This document shows positions 53,616-63,776 of a DNA stretch of 64,000 nt, piece by piece. Under the pieces are notes generated by a model. The model worked only from the letters and a program-made list of their open reading frames with translations, had not been told where the DNA came from and did not search any database. Position 1 is the first letter of the stretch; every line of letters begins with the position of its first letter. This stretch comes from Nitrospirillum amazonense. GTDB lineage: Bacteria; Pseudomonadota; Alphaproteobacteria; Azospirillales; Azospirillaceae. The position numbers and the translations under genes are program-made. The DNA is taken from contig NZ_VITN01000023.1 in the NCBI RefSeq assembly GCF_007828045.1, forward strand, positions 1 to 64,000, read 5' to 3'.

Positions 53616-55478
53616 TCACGATGCGCCCGGCAAAGCGACATCATCAATGGTCAGCTGCACGCCTTCCGCCCCGTTCCAGCGGTCGGCGCGCAGGGTGCCG
53701 GCCAGGTGCATGGGCCGGCCACCATGGTTCAGCAGGGCGGGCCCCAGATCCTCATCCATGGCGCGGAAGGCGATGGCCTTGAGGCGGGCGCCATCGGCCG
53801 AGGACAGGATGCAGCGCACATGGTTGCCGCCCACCACGTCGGCCCGCACGATGCGGGCGTCGGCCACGGCCAGGCGCGGTTCGGAATTGCCGGTGCCGAA
53901 GGGGCCCAGGCGGGTGATGTGGCCCAGCAGGTCGGCGGAGGCGCCGCGCACCGACACCACGCCGTCCAGGTGCAGGGTGGGCACCAACGGGCCCTGCCCG
54001 GCTGTCTGCTGCGCAATACGGTCGGCCAGGAAGGCGCGCAGGTCGGCCAGCCTGTCCTCCGCCACGGTGAACCCCGCCGCCATGGCGTGGCCGCCGCCGG
54101 CCATCAGCAGGCCGGCCTGGCGGGCGGCGATGACGGCCGAGCCCAAGTCGATGCCCCGGACCGAGCGGCCCGAGGCCTTGCCGATGCCGCCCTCCAGCGC
54201 CACCACGCAGGCCGGCACGCCATAGCGCTCCTTGAGGCGGGAGGCGACGATGCCGATGACGCCCGGATGCCAGCCCGCCCCCGCGATCACCAGCGCCCCG
54301 GCGCCGGCCCCAGGGCTGAGCAAGGCATCGGTGGCGGCCTGCGCCTCCACCAAGGCGATGGCCTCTTCCAGCACCAGGGCCTCGATGGCCCGGCGCTCGG
54401 CGTTCAGGGTGTGCAACTGGGCCGCCAGGTCGCGCGCCTCCACCGGGTCCTCGGTGGACAGCAGGCGGGTACCGAGGTCGGCGCGGCCCACCCGGCCGCC
54501 GGCATTGACGCGCGGCCCCAGAATGTAGCCGGCGTGGTAGGCGTCCATGCGTTCATTGATGCCGGCGACATCGGCCAGGGCCGCCAGACCCGGGTTGTTG
54601 CGGCGGCTCATCACCTTCAGGCCCTGCGCCACCAGGGCACGGTTCAGGCCCACCAGGGGCACCACGTCGCAAACGGTGCCCAACGCCACCAGGTCCAGCC
54701 AGCCCATGAGGTCAGGCTCCGCCCGGTTGGCGTACCAGCCGGTGGCGCGCAGGACCCGGTTGACCGCCACCACCAGCAGGAAGCTGACGCCCACCGCCGC
54801 CAGGGTGCCCAGGCGGTCGGTCACGGTCTCGTCGAGGCGGTTGGGGTTCACCACGGCGTGAGCCTGGGGCAGGGCCGGTTCCGCCTTGTGATGATCGACG
54901 ACGATAACCTCCAGCCCGGCCTGCGCGGCGGCGGCCAGGGGCTCGAACGAGGTCACGCCGCAATCGACCGTGATGACCAGGTCCACCCCCGCCTCGCGCA
55001 GGCGCAGCAGCGCCGGGGCGTTGGGGCCGTAGCCTTCATTGATGCGGTCGGGGATGTAGGCCTGGATGTTGGCGCCAACGGCACGGAAGAAGCGCACCAG
55101 CAAGGCGGAGGAGGTGGCGCCATCGACGTCGTAGTCACCGAAGACGGCCAAGTGCCGGCCGCGCCGGACGGCATCGGCCAGATGCTCCGCCGCTGCCTGC
55201 ATGTCCAGCAGGGCGTGCGGATCGGGCAGGAAGCGTTTCAGCGTGGGGCCCAGGAAATCCTCGGCCTGGTCCAGGTCGACGCCACGGGCCGCCAGGACCC
55301 GCCCCACCAGCTCCGGCAGGCCGCCGCGCTGGGCATGGGCCAGGGCCAGTCGCTCGTCATGCGGGCGGGCCAGCCAGCGCCGGCCGGTGGCGGACCGCGA
55401 GACCCCCAACAGGGGACGAGACTCGCCAGCCGGGATGTCCCCAGCCGGCGAGCCCACGAACGTTATATTATTCTGCAT
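53616..55478 (-). CDS. recJ: Single-stranded-DNA-specific exonuclease RecJ
   Basis: 620-residue 5'-3' single-strand DNA exonuclease of DNA repair and recombination. The DHH phosphoesterase core has GDYDVDGATSSALLV near residue 85, TVDCGVTS near 140 and VDHH near 160. The DHHA1 domain has GGHAMAAGFTV near residue 470, and the C-terminal OB domain reaches the end. The start at 55478 (MQNNITFVG) overlaps the glpX stop by 11 bp. Last gene of the leftward alaC-hom-glpX-recJ row. Confidence 0.95.
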   Translation of the reverse strand: MQNNITFVGSPAGDIPAGESRPLLGVSRSATGRRWLARPHDERLALAHAQRGGLPELVGRVLAARGVDLDQAEDFLGPTLKRFLPDPHALLDMQAAAEHLADAVRRGRHLAVFGDYDVDGATSSALLVRFFRAVGANIQAYIPDRINEGYGPNAPALLRLREAGVDLVITVDCGVTSFEPLAAAAQAGLEVIVVDHHKAEPALPQAHAVVNPNRLDETVTDRLGTLAAVGVSFLLVVAVNRVLRATGWYANRAEPDLMGWLDLVALGTVCDVVPLVGLNRALVAQGLKVMSRRNNPGLAALADVAGINERMDAYHAGYILGPRVNAGGRVGRADLGTRLLSTEDPVEARDLAAQLHTLNAERRAIEALVLEEAIALVEAQAATDALLSPGAGAGALVIAGAGWHPGVIGIVASRLKERYGVPACVVALEGGIGKASGRSVRGIDLGSAVIAARQAGLLMAGGGHAMAAGFTVAEDRLADLRAFLADRIAQQTAGQGPLVPTLHLDGVVSVRGASADLLGHITRLGPFGTGNSEPRLAVADARIVRADVVGGNHVRCILSSADGARLKAIAFRAMDEDLGPALLNHGGRPMHLAGTLRADRWNGAEGVQLTIDDVALPGAS

Positions 55479-56493
55479 CCGGAATGAATTTGGTCTTGGT
55501 GCGGAGATTGTGGTGCGCCTCAACATAGCGCACCGTGCCGCTCTTCGACCGCATAATCACCGAATGGGTGTACGCGCCGCCGGGGAAACGGCGCACGCCG
55601 CGCAGCATGGTGCCGGTGGTCACGCCGGTGGCGGCGAACATGACGTTGCCGCTGGCCAGATCCGTCAGCTCGTACTTGCGGTCCAGGTCGGTGACGCCCC
55701 AGCGCTTGGCGCGGGCGCGTTCGTCGTCGTTGCGGAACAGCAGGCGGCCCTGCATCTGGCCGCCGATGCAGCGCAGGGCGGCGGCGGCCAACACGCCTTC
55801 CGGCGCGCCGCCGGAACCGACATAGAGGTCGATGCCGCTATCGGGCTGCGAGGTGGAGATGACGCCGGACACGTCGCCGTCGCCGATCAGCATGATGCGG
55901 GCGCCGGCGGCGCGCACGCGGGCGATCAGTTCGCGGTGGCGGGGGCGGTCCAGGATGCAGACCACCAGCTCCTCCACCGTGGCATGCTTGGCCAGGGCCA
56001 GGTTCTTCAGATTGGTCTCGATCTTCTCATCGATGTCGACCACGCCCTGGGGCAGGCCGGCGCCGACGGCGATCTTATCCATGTAGACATCGGGGGCGTT
56101 CAGGAAGCCGCCCGATTCCGCCATGGCGATGACCGCCAGGGCGTTGGGGCCGCCGGTGGCGGTAATGGTGGTGCCTTCCAGCGGATCGAGCGCGATGTCG
56201 ATCTTGGGGCCGTGGCCGCTGCCCACCTTCTCACCGATGTACAGCATCGGCGCCTCGTCGCGCTCACCCTCGCCGATCACCACGGTGCCGTCGATGGCCA
56301 GGCTGTTCAAGGCCTTGCGCATGGCGTCCACGGCGGCCTGGTCGGCGGCCTTCTCATCACCGCGGCCCATCAACAGCGACGCGGACAAGGCGGCCGCCTC
56401 GGTCACGCGCACCGCTTCCAGGGCCAGGTTGCGGTCCATCACCAGGCTGATGTCGCCCTTCGGATCGACGGGCGCCTCGATAGCCTTGCTCAT
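55468..56493 (-). CDS. glpX: Class II fructose-1,6-bisphosphatase GlpX
   Basis: 341-residue phosphatase that converts fructose-1,6-bisphosphate to fructose-6-phosphate (possibly also sedoheptulose bisphosphate). It has DGTVVIGEGERDEAPMLYIGE near residue 55, ALDPLEGTT near 88 with metal-binding Asp and Glu, and GSGGAPEGVLAAAAL near 190. ATG 56493 is favoured by GGGGAAG at 8-bp spacing; ATG 56499 is also possible. Between hom and recJ. Confidence 0.94.
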   Translation of the reverse strand: MSKAIEAPVDPKGDISLVMDRNLALEAVRVTEAAALSASLLMGRGDEKAADQAAVDAMRKALNSLAIDGTVVIGEGERDEAPMLYIGEKVGSGHGPKIDIALDPLEGTTITATGGPNALAVIAMAESGGFLNAPDVYMDKIAVGAGLPQGVVDIDEKIETNLKNLALAKHATVEELVVCILDRPRHRELIARVRAAGARIMLIGDGDVSGVISTSQPDSGIDLYVGSGGAPEGVLAAAALRCIGGQMQGRLLFRNDDERARAKRWGVTDLDRKYELTDLASGNVMFAATGVTTGTMLRGVRRFPGGAYTHSVIMRSKSGTVRYVEAHHNLRTKTKFIPDAE

Positions 56494-56564
56494 AGTCATC
56501 TTCCCCTGAGTCTGTTTGCCGTCGGACCCCTTATTATAAGGACGGGGTCCGTGACGGTGGTGTG

Positions 56565-57860
56565 TCAATAATCCTCGATACGGATCATGCGCGGGGTTTC
56601 CTGAACCGCGTCCAGCCCGCCTATGACGGCCAGGGCGCGCAACATGGCCACTTCTTCCGTATCGTGGGTGGTCAGCACCACCGGAACAGCCTCACCCGGC
56701 GCCCGCCCCCGCTGCAGAAACGACTCCATGGAGACGTTCTGGTCGCGCAGGGCTGCGGCGACGTCGGCGATGACGCCCGGACGGTCGACCACCATGAGGC
56801 GCACATAATACCGTCCGCGCCGCGCCGACAAGGGGGCAGGAGTCAGGGGTGCCAGCTGGCTGGCGGGTACGGCGAAGGTCGGGGTGCGCCGGCCGATGGC
56901 GATATCCACCAGATCGGCGACCACGGCGGAGGCGGTCGGCCCGGCCCCGGCGCCGCGCCCGACCAGCGCCACCTTGTCGGCGAAATCGCTGTCGGCGACC
57001 ACGGCGTTGAACACCCCGTCGGTGGCGGCGATGAGGGAACCGACCGGCACCATGCAGGGGTTCACCCGCTGTTCGATGCCCTTGTCCGTCCGCCGGGCGA
57101 TACCCAGCAACTTGATGCGATAGCCCAGCTGCCCGGCGTAGTCGATGTCCAGCGCCGAGATGTGGCGGATGCCCTCGACATGCACGTTGGCGAAGTCCAC
57201 CCGCGTGCCGAAGGCGACGGAGGTGAGGATGGCCAGCTTGTGTGCCGCGTCCACGCCATCGATATCGAAACTGGGGTCGGCCTCGGCATAGCCCTTGGCC
57301 TGGGCCTCGGCCAGGACGTCGCCGAAGTCGCGGCCCGTGGTCCGCATCTCGGTCAGGATGTAGTTGCAGGTGCCGTTCAGGATGCCGTGCACCTCGCGCA
57401 CCTGGTTCGCGGCCAGGCCTTCGCGCAGGCCCTTGATGACGGGGATGCCGCCGGCCACGGCCGCCTCGAACGCCAGGGTCAGGCCCTGGGCTTCGGCCTG
57501 GGTGGCCAGCGCCGTGCCGTGGTGGGCCAGCAGCGCCTTGTTGGCGGTGACCACATGCTTGCCATGGGCCAGCGCGGTTTCAACGGTGCGGGCGGCGATG
57601 CCGTCCGACCCGCCGATCAATTCCACCACCACGTCGACCTGATCGTCCGCCGCCAGGTCGGCGGCATTGTCGTACCAGCGCACGGACGAGAGGTCGACGC
57701 CCCGGTCACGGGCACGGTCGCGGGCGCTGACGGCCGTGACCACCAGTGGCCGGCCGCTGCGCCGGACCAGCAGGTCGCCCTGGGTGGCGAGCACCTTCAG
57801 GACCCCGGCGCCAACGGTGCCAAGACCCGCGATGCCCACGCGCAGCGGTGCCGTCCCCAT
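56565..57860 (-). CDS. hom: Homoserine dehydrogenase
   Basis: 431-residue enzyme reducing aspartate semialdehyde to homoserine for threonine and methionine synthesis. The N-terminal NAD(P) fold has VGIAGLGTVGAGV near residue 8. The catalytic domain has GILNGTCNYILTEM near 170 and GYAEADPSFDIDGVDAAHKLAIL near 200 with the active-site Asp and Lys. A C-terminal ACT domain (about 345-425) implies feedback control. ATG 57860 follows AAGGGGGAAA; an ATG at 57887 is less likely. Confidence 0.95.
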   Translation of the reverse strand: MGTAPLRVGIAGLGTVGAGVLKVLATQGDLLVRRSGRPLVVTAVSARDRARDRGVDLSSVRWYDNAADLAADDQVDVVVELIGGSDGIAARTVETALAHGKHVVTANKALLAHHGTALATQAEAQGLTLAFEAAVAGGIPVIKGLREGLAANQVREVHGILNGTCNYILTEMRTTGRDFGDVLAEAQAKGYAEADPSFDIDGVDAAHKLAILTSVAFGTRVDFANVHVEGIRHISALDIDYAGQLGYRIKLLGIARRTDKGIEQRVNPCMVPVGSLIAATDGVFNAVVADSDFADKVALVGRGAGAGPTASAVVADLVDIAIGRRTPTFAVPASQLAPLTPAPLSARRGRYYVRLMVVDRPGVIADVAAALRDQNVSMESFLQRGRAPGEAVPVVLTTHDTEEVAMLRALAVIGGLDAVQETPRMIRIEDY

Positions 57861-57892
57861 GCTTTCCCCCTTATCGACCGCAACCATCAGAC

Positions 57893-59110
<1,218 letters not shown>

Positions 59111-59314
59111 GGGACGGTCTGTACCGATTTCGGGGTGGATGGGAGACATGGTGGCCGATGGGGTTGTATCGTCCCGGCCGAAACCGGGCGACAGCAATTT
59201 CCACAGGGCGGGCATCCCGTTTCAAGACATTTGCTTACAAGAACGCCCGCACCCAGCTAATTTTCCGCCCCAATCCTGCCCCCACGGCCCGCGAGGGGCC
59301 CGGGATGTGCCGGA

Positions 59315-60046
59315 TCAGTTCTGGGGGGTCTGGCTGGTGCCGTTGGCGGCGGGGGCACCAGCCTGGCTAGCCGCGGCGCCGGTGGCGGCACGGGCGGGGG
59401 TGGCGGCAGGGGCGGCCACGGGGGCGGCCGGAACGGCATCGGGCACGCGGCCCGGCACGGCGGGCGGCGCGCTGGGCACCACCGGCATCTTGCTCTGGCT
59501 GGGCGCGGCCTGGCCGCCGGCGGACGGGCCGCCGAACAGCGCGTTGGACGAGGTGGCGCGCTGCACCGACTGCTGGTCGGGGGAGGCCTGGTACTTGTTC
59601 AGGTCCGTGGCGATGGAGTCCGCCGCCGTCCGGTCGGCCAGCAGGGCGTCCATGTCCTTCTGCCGCGTCGCGGGATCGGGCACGTTCTTCGGCCGCTCGG
59701 GCACCGAGGCCAGGTTGGGCCACACGTCGGGCGGCGGCCCCACGCGGCGCACCGGCCGCTCACCCAGCAGCAAGGCCTTGCTGCTGGCGTCATTCGCCAT
59801 GGGCTCAGGATCCTCAGGCCCGTCGTGGAACATGGCCTGGGGCACCAGCTGCCCGGCGCATCCGCCCAAATTCAACCCGGCACCCGCCAGCACCAGCGCC
59901 AGCAGGCCCCGGCCGGCCAGGACGCGCGCGCCCGCGACGGCACCGGCGGCGCCCAGGGGCGCGCCCCGGTGGGGGCGGAAACGGTTGGGATGACCTTTCT
60001 GGGTGCTTGCACCCGTGGGCCGTGCGTCAGCGTCGGTGAAAATCAT
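59315..60046 (-). CDS. Putative lipoprotein with Pro/Ala-rich tail
   Basis: 243-residue protein. A basic N-terminal part is followed by a hydrophobic helix LLALVLAGAGLNLGGC ending in a lipobox-like LGGC near residue 65, which suggests a lipoprotein, perhaps with a later true start. A conserved-looking PPDVWPNLASVPERPKNVPD follows, then a low-complexity Ala/Pro tail (about 165-243). Divergent from phaC across 178 bp. Function unknown; the start codon is uncertain because no strong ribosome site is seen. Confidence 0.7.
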   Translation of the reverse strand: MIFTDADARPTGASTQKGHPNRFRPHRGAPLGAAGAVAGARVLAGRGLLALVLAGAGLNLGGCAGQLVPQAMFHDGPEDPEPMANDASSKALLLGERPVRRVGPPPDVWPNLASVPERPKNVPDPATRQKDMDALLADRTAADSIATDLNKYQASPDQQSVQRATSSNALFGGPSAGGQAAPSQSKMPVVPSAPPAVPGRVPDAVPAAPVAAPAATPARAATGAAASQAGAPAANGTSQTPQN

Positions 60047-60224
60047 GGCCGGATCGTGTATGAAATCCCCACGGGCCGCAAGCGCCGTGACCAGCCGTAA
60101 CCCAGCCTTCTTACGGCGGCGGAACGGGCGGGCGCCCCCGGCGGACCCGCGCGGAACACCGCGCGCGGGCGCCGCTTCCATAAGAACAGCCCCCCTGGTA
60201 ATCGAGGCGAAGGAACAAGAAAGC

Positions 60225-62768
60225 ATGGCCGATACCCCGCCCAAGCGTACCCGGTCCCCGCGTGTTTCCAAGACTGCCCCCGAAACCGTCCCCCCCGCCC
60301 CGACTCAGCCGAAGGCCACCGCGAAAGCCGCCGTGACGAAGGCAGCGGCGCCCAAGACCCCGGCGCGCACGGCCGCGCCCAAGCCCGCTGTCGCCAAGCC
60401 CGCCGTCACCAAGTCCGCTGTCGCCAAGACGGCCGCAGCCAAGACGGCCCCGGCAAAGACAGCGCCGGCGAAGCCGGCCGCCGCAAAGACCGCCGCCCCG
60501 CCTCAGGCACCCGCCCGCACGGCCGCGGCGAAGACCAAGGTGGCGCGCGCCGCGCCCATCGCCCCGCCCGTGCCGGGCGCGCCGCACCTGAAGGCGCATA
60601 AGAACCTGACGCGGGAACCGCTGGCGCCCGTGCCCGTGGCCGGCGTGACGGCGGAGAAGGCGAAGGCGGCCCCGGTGGCGGCGAAACAGCCGGCCAAGGC
60701 CGCCGCCGCCACGGCCGCCGCTGTGGCCGCCAAGGCGCCGCGCCGCAAGGCCGCCCCCCTGCCCCCCAGCGTGGTGATGCCAGCCGCCGCCGCGGCGCCG
60801 GAAGCGCCGAAGCCGCCCCCCTTCCCGCCGGTCCAGGCGCCCACGGTGGAGGCGCCCACGGCGGCGGCCAAGCCCGGGGCCAGGGACACCGCCAAGGACG
60901 GCTCGAATGGCGAGGTCCGCCTGCCCGACCCCGTGGAAATGACGCTGGCCATGAACCGCCTCGCGGAGCAGGCGCAGCGGTTGGTGGCCGATTTCGTGGC
61001 CCGCCAGGCGCAGACACCGGCCGACGGCACCGCCGCGGCCGACCCCATGTCCATTGCAGCCCCCTTTGGCGCCGCCCCCTTCAGCAGCCTGCCGGCCAAC
61101 CTGTCCAACCTGGATCCGTTCAACCTGGGCGGCGCCTTCATGGAAATGACGGCCCGGCTGATGGCCGACCCGAACCGCCTGTTCGAGGCGCAGTTGGGCC
61201 TATGGCAGGACTACATGGCCCTGTGGCAGCGCACGGCCCAGCGCCTGATGGGTGAGGAAGCGGAGCCGGTCATCAGCCCGGCCAAGGAGGACAAGCGTTT
61301 CAAGGACAAGTCCTGGGAGGAAAGCGCCGTCTTCGATTTCATCAAGCAGTCCTACCTGCTGACCGCCAAGTATGTGCAGACCGCCGTGCGGGGGGTGGAG
61401 GGGCTGGAGGGCAAGACCGCCAAGAAGGTGGATTTCTTCACCCGCCAGTTCGTGGACGCGCTGTCGCCCAGCAACTTCCCCCTGACCAATCCCGAGGTGC
61501 TGCGCGTCACGCTGGAGACGGGCGGCGACAACCTGCTGAAGGGCCTGGAGAATCTGCTGAGCGACCTGGAGCGCGGCCGGGGCCAGCTGGCCATTTCCAT
61601 GACCGACTATTCGGCGTTCGAGGTGGGGCGCAACATCGCCGTCACCCCGGGCAAGGTCGTCTTCCAGAACGACCTGATGCAGTTGATCCAGTACGCGCCA
61701 TTGACGGAGACGGTGCACAAGACGCCGCTGCTGATCATCCCGCCCTGGATCAACAAGTTCTACATCCTGGACCTGAAGCCGGCCAATTCACTGATCCGCT
61801 GGCTGACGGAGCAGGGCCACACCGTCTTCGTCATCTCCTGGGTCAATCCCAATGAGAAGCTGGCCGCCAAGGATTTCGAGGACTACATGGTCGAGGGGCC
61901 GCTGGCCGCGCTGGACGCCATCAAGGACGCCACCGGCGAGGAGGGCGTGAACGCCATCGGCTATTGCATCGGCGGCACCCTGCTGTCGGGCACCCTGGCC
62001 TATATGACGGCCAAGAAGGACGCGCGCATCAAGAGTGCCATGTACCTGGTGACCCTGACCGATTTCACCGACGTGGGCGAGCTGTCGGTGTTCATCGACG
62101 AGGAACAGCTGGGCGCGCTGGAGTCCCGCATGAAAAGCCGGGGCTACCTGGACGGCCAGTCCATGGCCACCACGTTCAACATGTTGCGCTCAAACGACCT
62201 GATCTGGTCCTTCGTGGTCAACAACTATCTGCTGGGCAAGGACCCCTTCCCCTTCGACCTGCTGTACTGGAATTCTGACAGCACCCGCATGCCGCCGGCC
62301 ATGCACAGCTTCTACCTGCGCAACATGTACCAGAAGAACCTGCTGGTGCGGCCGGGCGGCATCACCCTGAAGGGCGTGCCCATCGACCTGCGCACCATCA
62401 AGACGCCCACCTTCATGCTGTCCACCCGCGAGGATCACATCGCGCCGTGGAAAAGCACCTATGCCGCCACCCAGCTCTATGGCGGGCCGGTGAAGTTCGT
62501 CCTGGCGGCCTCCGGCCACATCGCCGGCGTGGTCAACCCGCCGGCGGCCAACAAGTACAGCCACTTCCTGAACGACGCCCTGCCGGCCACGCCAGACGAA
62601 TGGCTGGCCGGCACCACCCAGGTGCCCGGCAGCTGGTGGCCCGTCTACGCCGACTGGCTGGCGCCGTACGCCGGCCCGCAGGTGCCGGCCCGCACGCCGG
62701 GTGACGGCAAGCTGAAGCCCATCGAGGACGCCCCCGGCAGCTATGTGAAGGTGCGGGTGGTGGAGTAA
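60225..62768 (+). CDS. phaC: Class I poly(3-hydroxyalkanoate) synthase with H1-like N-terminal extension
   Basis: 847-residue PHA synthase. The catalytic alpha/beta domain has lipase-like box GYCIGG with Cys581, Asp737 (TREDHIAPW) and His765 (SGHIAG); spacings match Ralstonia PhaC (Cys319, Asp480, His508). The first 240 residues are a Lys/Ala/Pro-rich disordered region with AAKTA, AKPAV and APAK repeats, resembling histone H1 or the tails of PhaF and PhaM. Normal class I enzymes are about 590 residues. The start follows AAGGAA. The tail may tie granules to the nucleoid; this is inference. Confidence 0.94.
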   Translation: MADTPPKRTRSPRVSKTAPETVPPAPTQPKATAKAAVTKAAAPKTPARTAAPKPAVAKPAVTKSAVAKTAAAKTAPAKTAPAKPAAAKTAAPPQAPARTAAAKTKVARAAPIAPPVPGAPHLKAHKNLTREPLAPVPVAGVTAEKAKAAPVAAKQPAKAAAATAAAVAAKAPRRKAAPLPPSVVMPAAAAAPEAPKPPPFPPVQAPTVEAPTAAAKPGARDTAKDGSNGEVRLPDPVEMTLAMNRLAEQAQRLVADFVARQAQTPADGTAAADPMSIAAPFGAAPFSSLPANLSNLDPFNLGGAFMEMTARLMADPNRLFEAQLGLWQDYMALWQRTAQRLMGEEAEPVISPAKEDKRFKDKSWEESAVFDFIKQSYLLTAKYVQTAVRGVEGLEGKTAKKVDFFTRQFVDALSPSNFPLTNPEVLRVTLETGGDNLLKGLENLLSDLERGRGQLAISMTDYSAFEVGRNIAVTPGKVVFQNDLMQLIQYAPLTETVHKTPLLIIPPWINKFYILDLKPANSLIRWLTEQGHTVFVISWVNPNEKLAAKDFEDYMVEGPLAALDAIKDATGEEGVNAIGYCIGGTLLSGTLAYMTAKKDARIKSAMYLVTLTDFTDVGELSVFIDEEQLGALESRMKSRGYLDGQSMATTFNMLRSNDLIWSFVVNNYLLGKDPFPFDLLYWNSDSTRMPPAMHSFYLRNMYQKNLLVRPGGITLKGVPIDLRTIKTPTFMLSTREDHIAPWKSTYAATQLYGGPVKFVLAASGHIAGVVNPPAANKYSHFLNDALPATPDEWLAGTTQVPGSWWPVYADWLAPYAGPQVPARTPGDGKLKPIEDAPGSYVKVRVVE

Positions 62769-62778
62769 GTCGAAGCGG

Positions 62779-62820
62779 CGTCGACACAGGGACCGAAAAT
62801 CCCCCGTGTCGACGGCTTTT
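62779..62820. terminator. Bidirectional terminator between phaC and XRE gene
   Basis: CGTCGACAC and GTGTCGACG form a 9-bp stem with further GGG/CCC pairing, then GGCTTTT. It sits 11 bp after the phaC stop and just after the convergent XRE gene. Confidence 0.75.
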
Positions 62821-62826
62821 CCTTGA

Positions 62827-63342
62827 TCATGATTCCTCCAGCCGGGCCACTGGCTTGGCGATCCCGGCCTCGAAATCCTTGAAGCGGACCCGCATCTCGA
62901 CCTGGCCACCCAAGGCTTCGATATACGCCAGCAGGGTGCTGAGCTTGATGTCGTCGCGGGCTTCCAGCCGGGAAATCGCCGCCTGATTGACGTGCAGTTC
63001 CTCCGCGAGCGTCACCTGGGCCACCCCCAACAAGGCACGCACGTCCCGCAGCCACAAGGGAGTTGGCGTCTCATTCCCCAAGGCCAACTGGGCCACGCGC
63101 CGCGCCGCCATCTGCGGCTCGGCATAGCGTTCGTCCGGCTTCTCGCCATAGCCCTCGTTGGGGGAGGAGAACAGCCCGAAGCCGAACCCCGGGCGCCATA
63201 GGACCGTGGCCGCGTAGGGATCGCGCGCGATGTCGATCCACCAAGAGCCGGTAGCCTCATGCGGCGCATCGAAGGAGACGGTCGTGCCCGGCAACAGCAC
63301 GGCCAATTCCTGTTTAAAAGCCACCAGATCAGCGTTCATCAT
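62827..63342 (-). CDS. XRE-family helix-turn-helix protein (antitoxin-like)
   Basis: 171-residue protein. The C-terminal half is an HTH_XRE domain (VRALLGVAQVTLAEELHVNQAAISRLEARDDIKLSTLLAYIEALGG) followed by VEMRVRFKD, a tail seen in HigA-type antitoxins and repressors. The N-terminal 90 residues (ATGSWWIDIARDPYAATVLWRPGFGFGLF) do not match a family I know. The start overlaps the upstream small gene by 4 bp, giving a two-gene operon. Probably represses the operator at 63706-63733. Confidence 0.85.
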   Translation of the reverse strand: MMNADLVAFKQELAVLLPGTTVSFDAPHEATGSWWIDIARDPYAATVLWRPGFGFGLFSSPNEGYGEKPDERYAEPQMAARRVAQLALGNETPTPLWLRDVRALLGVAQVTLAEELHVNQAAISRLEARDDIKLSTLLAYIEALGGQVEMRVRFKDFEAGIAKPVARLEES

Positions 63343-63692
63343 GAACCCTTCCCCTCTGACGGAGCGCCAGGCTTACGAAGCAGACAGGTTCCATCCAGCC
63401 TTACGATCTCGATGGCGCCATCCACACCCACCAGCGTGTTGTGTCCCCGGTTGCGGTAGCGCCGCCAGCCATCACGCCCCGGCACCAATCGCGCCGCATC
63501 GGCCTGGGGCGGATACATACGGCCATCCGCCTGCCAATTGGCCGGGTCATGCGGCACCCCGGCATGCTCATCTTCGACCCCATTCAGCACGGCTGACAGC
63601 AACGCCAAGGCCCCGTCCGCGTCAGCAGCCGGAGGGGCCACCGCCAAACGTTCCAGGAAAAGCTGAAACCGCTGGGTCTTGGCTAGCACCAT
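63339..63692 (-). CDS. Hypothetical protein, partner of the XRE protein
   Basis: 117-residue soluble protein with a basic and aromatic patch RYRNRGHNTLVGVDGAIEIVRLDGTCLL near the C-terminus. No family recognised. First gene of a two-gene operon whose second gene is an XRE regulator with a 4-bp overlap, an arrangement like reverse-order toxin-antitoxin pairs such as higBA. A toxin role is a guess from layout. The promoter just upstream has an operator embedded in it. Confidence 0.75.
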   Translation of the reverse strand: MVLAKTQRFQLFLERLAVAPPAADADGALALLSAVLNGVEDEHAGVPHDPANWQADGRMYPPQADAARLVPGRDGWRRYRNRGHNTLVGVDGAIEIVRLDGTCLLRKPGAPSEGKGS

Positions 63693-63705
63693 TCCATTCC
63701 CTGCA

Positions 63706-63735
63706 GATCATATTCCCTTGAGAGCATATGATCAA
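63706..63735 (-). promoter_or_regulatory. Operator-promoter of the XRE operon
   Basis: The perfect inverted repeat GATCATAT-N12-ATATGATC (63706-63733) coincides with a minus-strand promoter: -35 TTGATC (63735-63730), 17 bp, -10 TATGAT (63712-63707). The two operator arms cover the -35 and -10, so a dimer bound there would block transcription. The leader before the ATG at 63692 would be only about 8 bases. Confidence 0.6.
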
Positions 63736-63776
63736 TACTATGGGAATCGGCGTACGATTTCCACTCCACCGCCCTC

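Noticed and set aside
53604-55487. 627-codon plus-strand frame opposite recJ
   Set aside because: His/Gln/Gly-rich antisense product, no domain; recJ is intact on the other strand. The same applies to frames opposite glpX, hom, alaC, gabT and the amidase.
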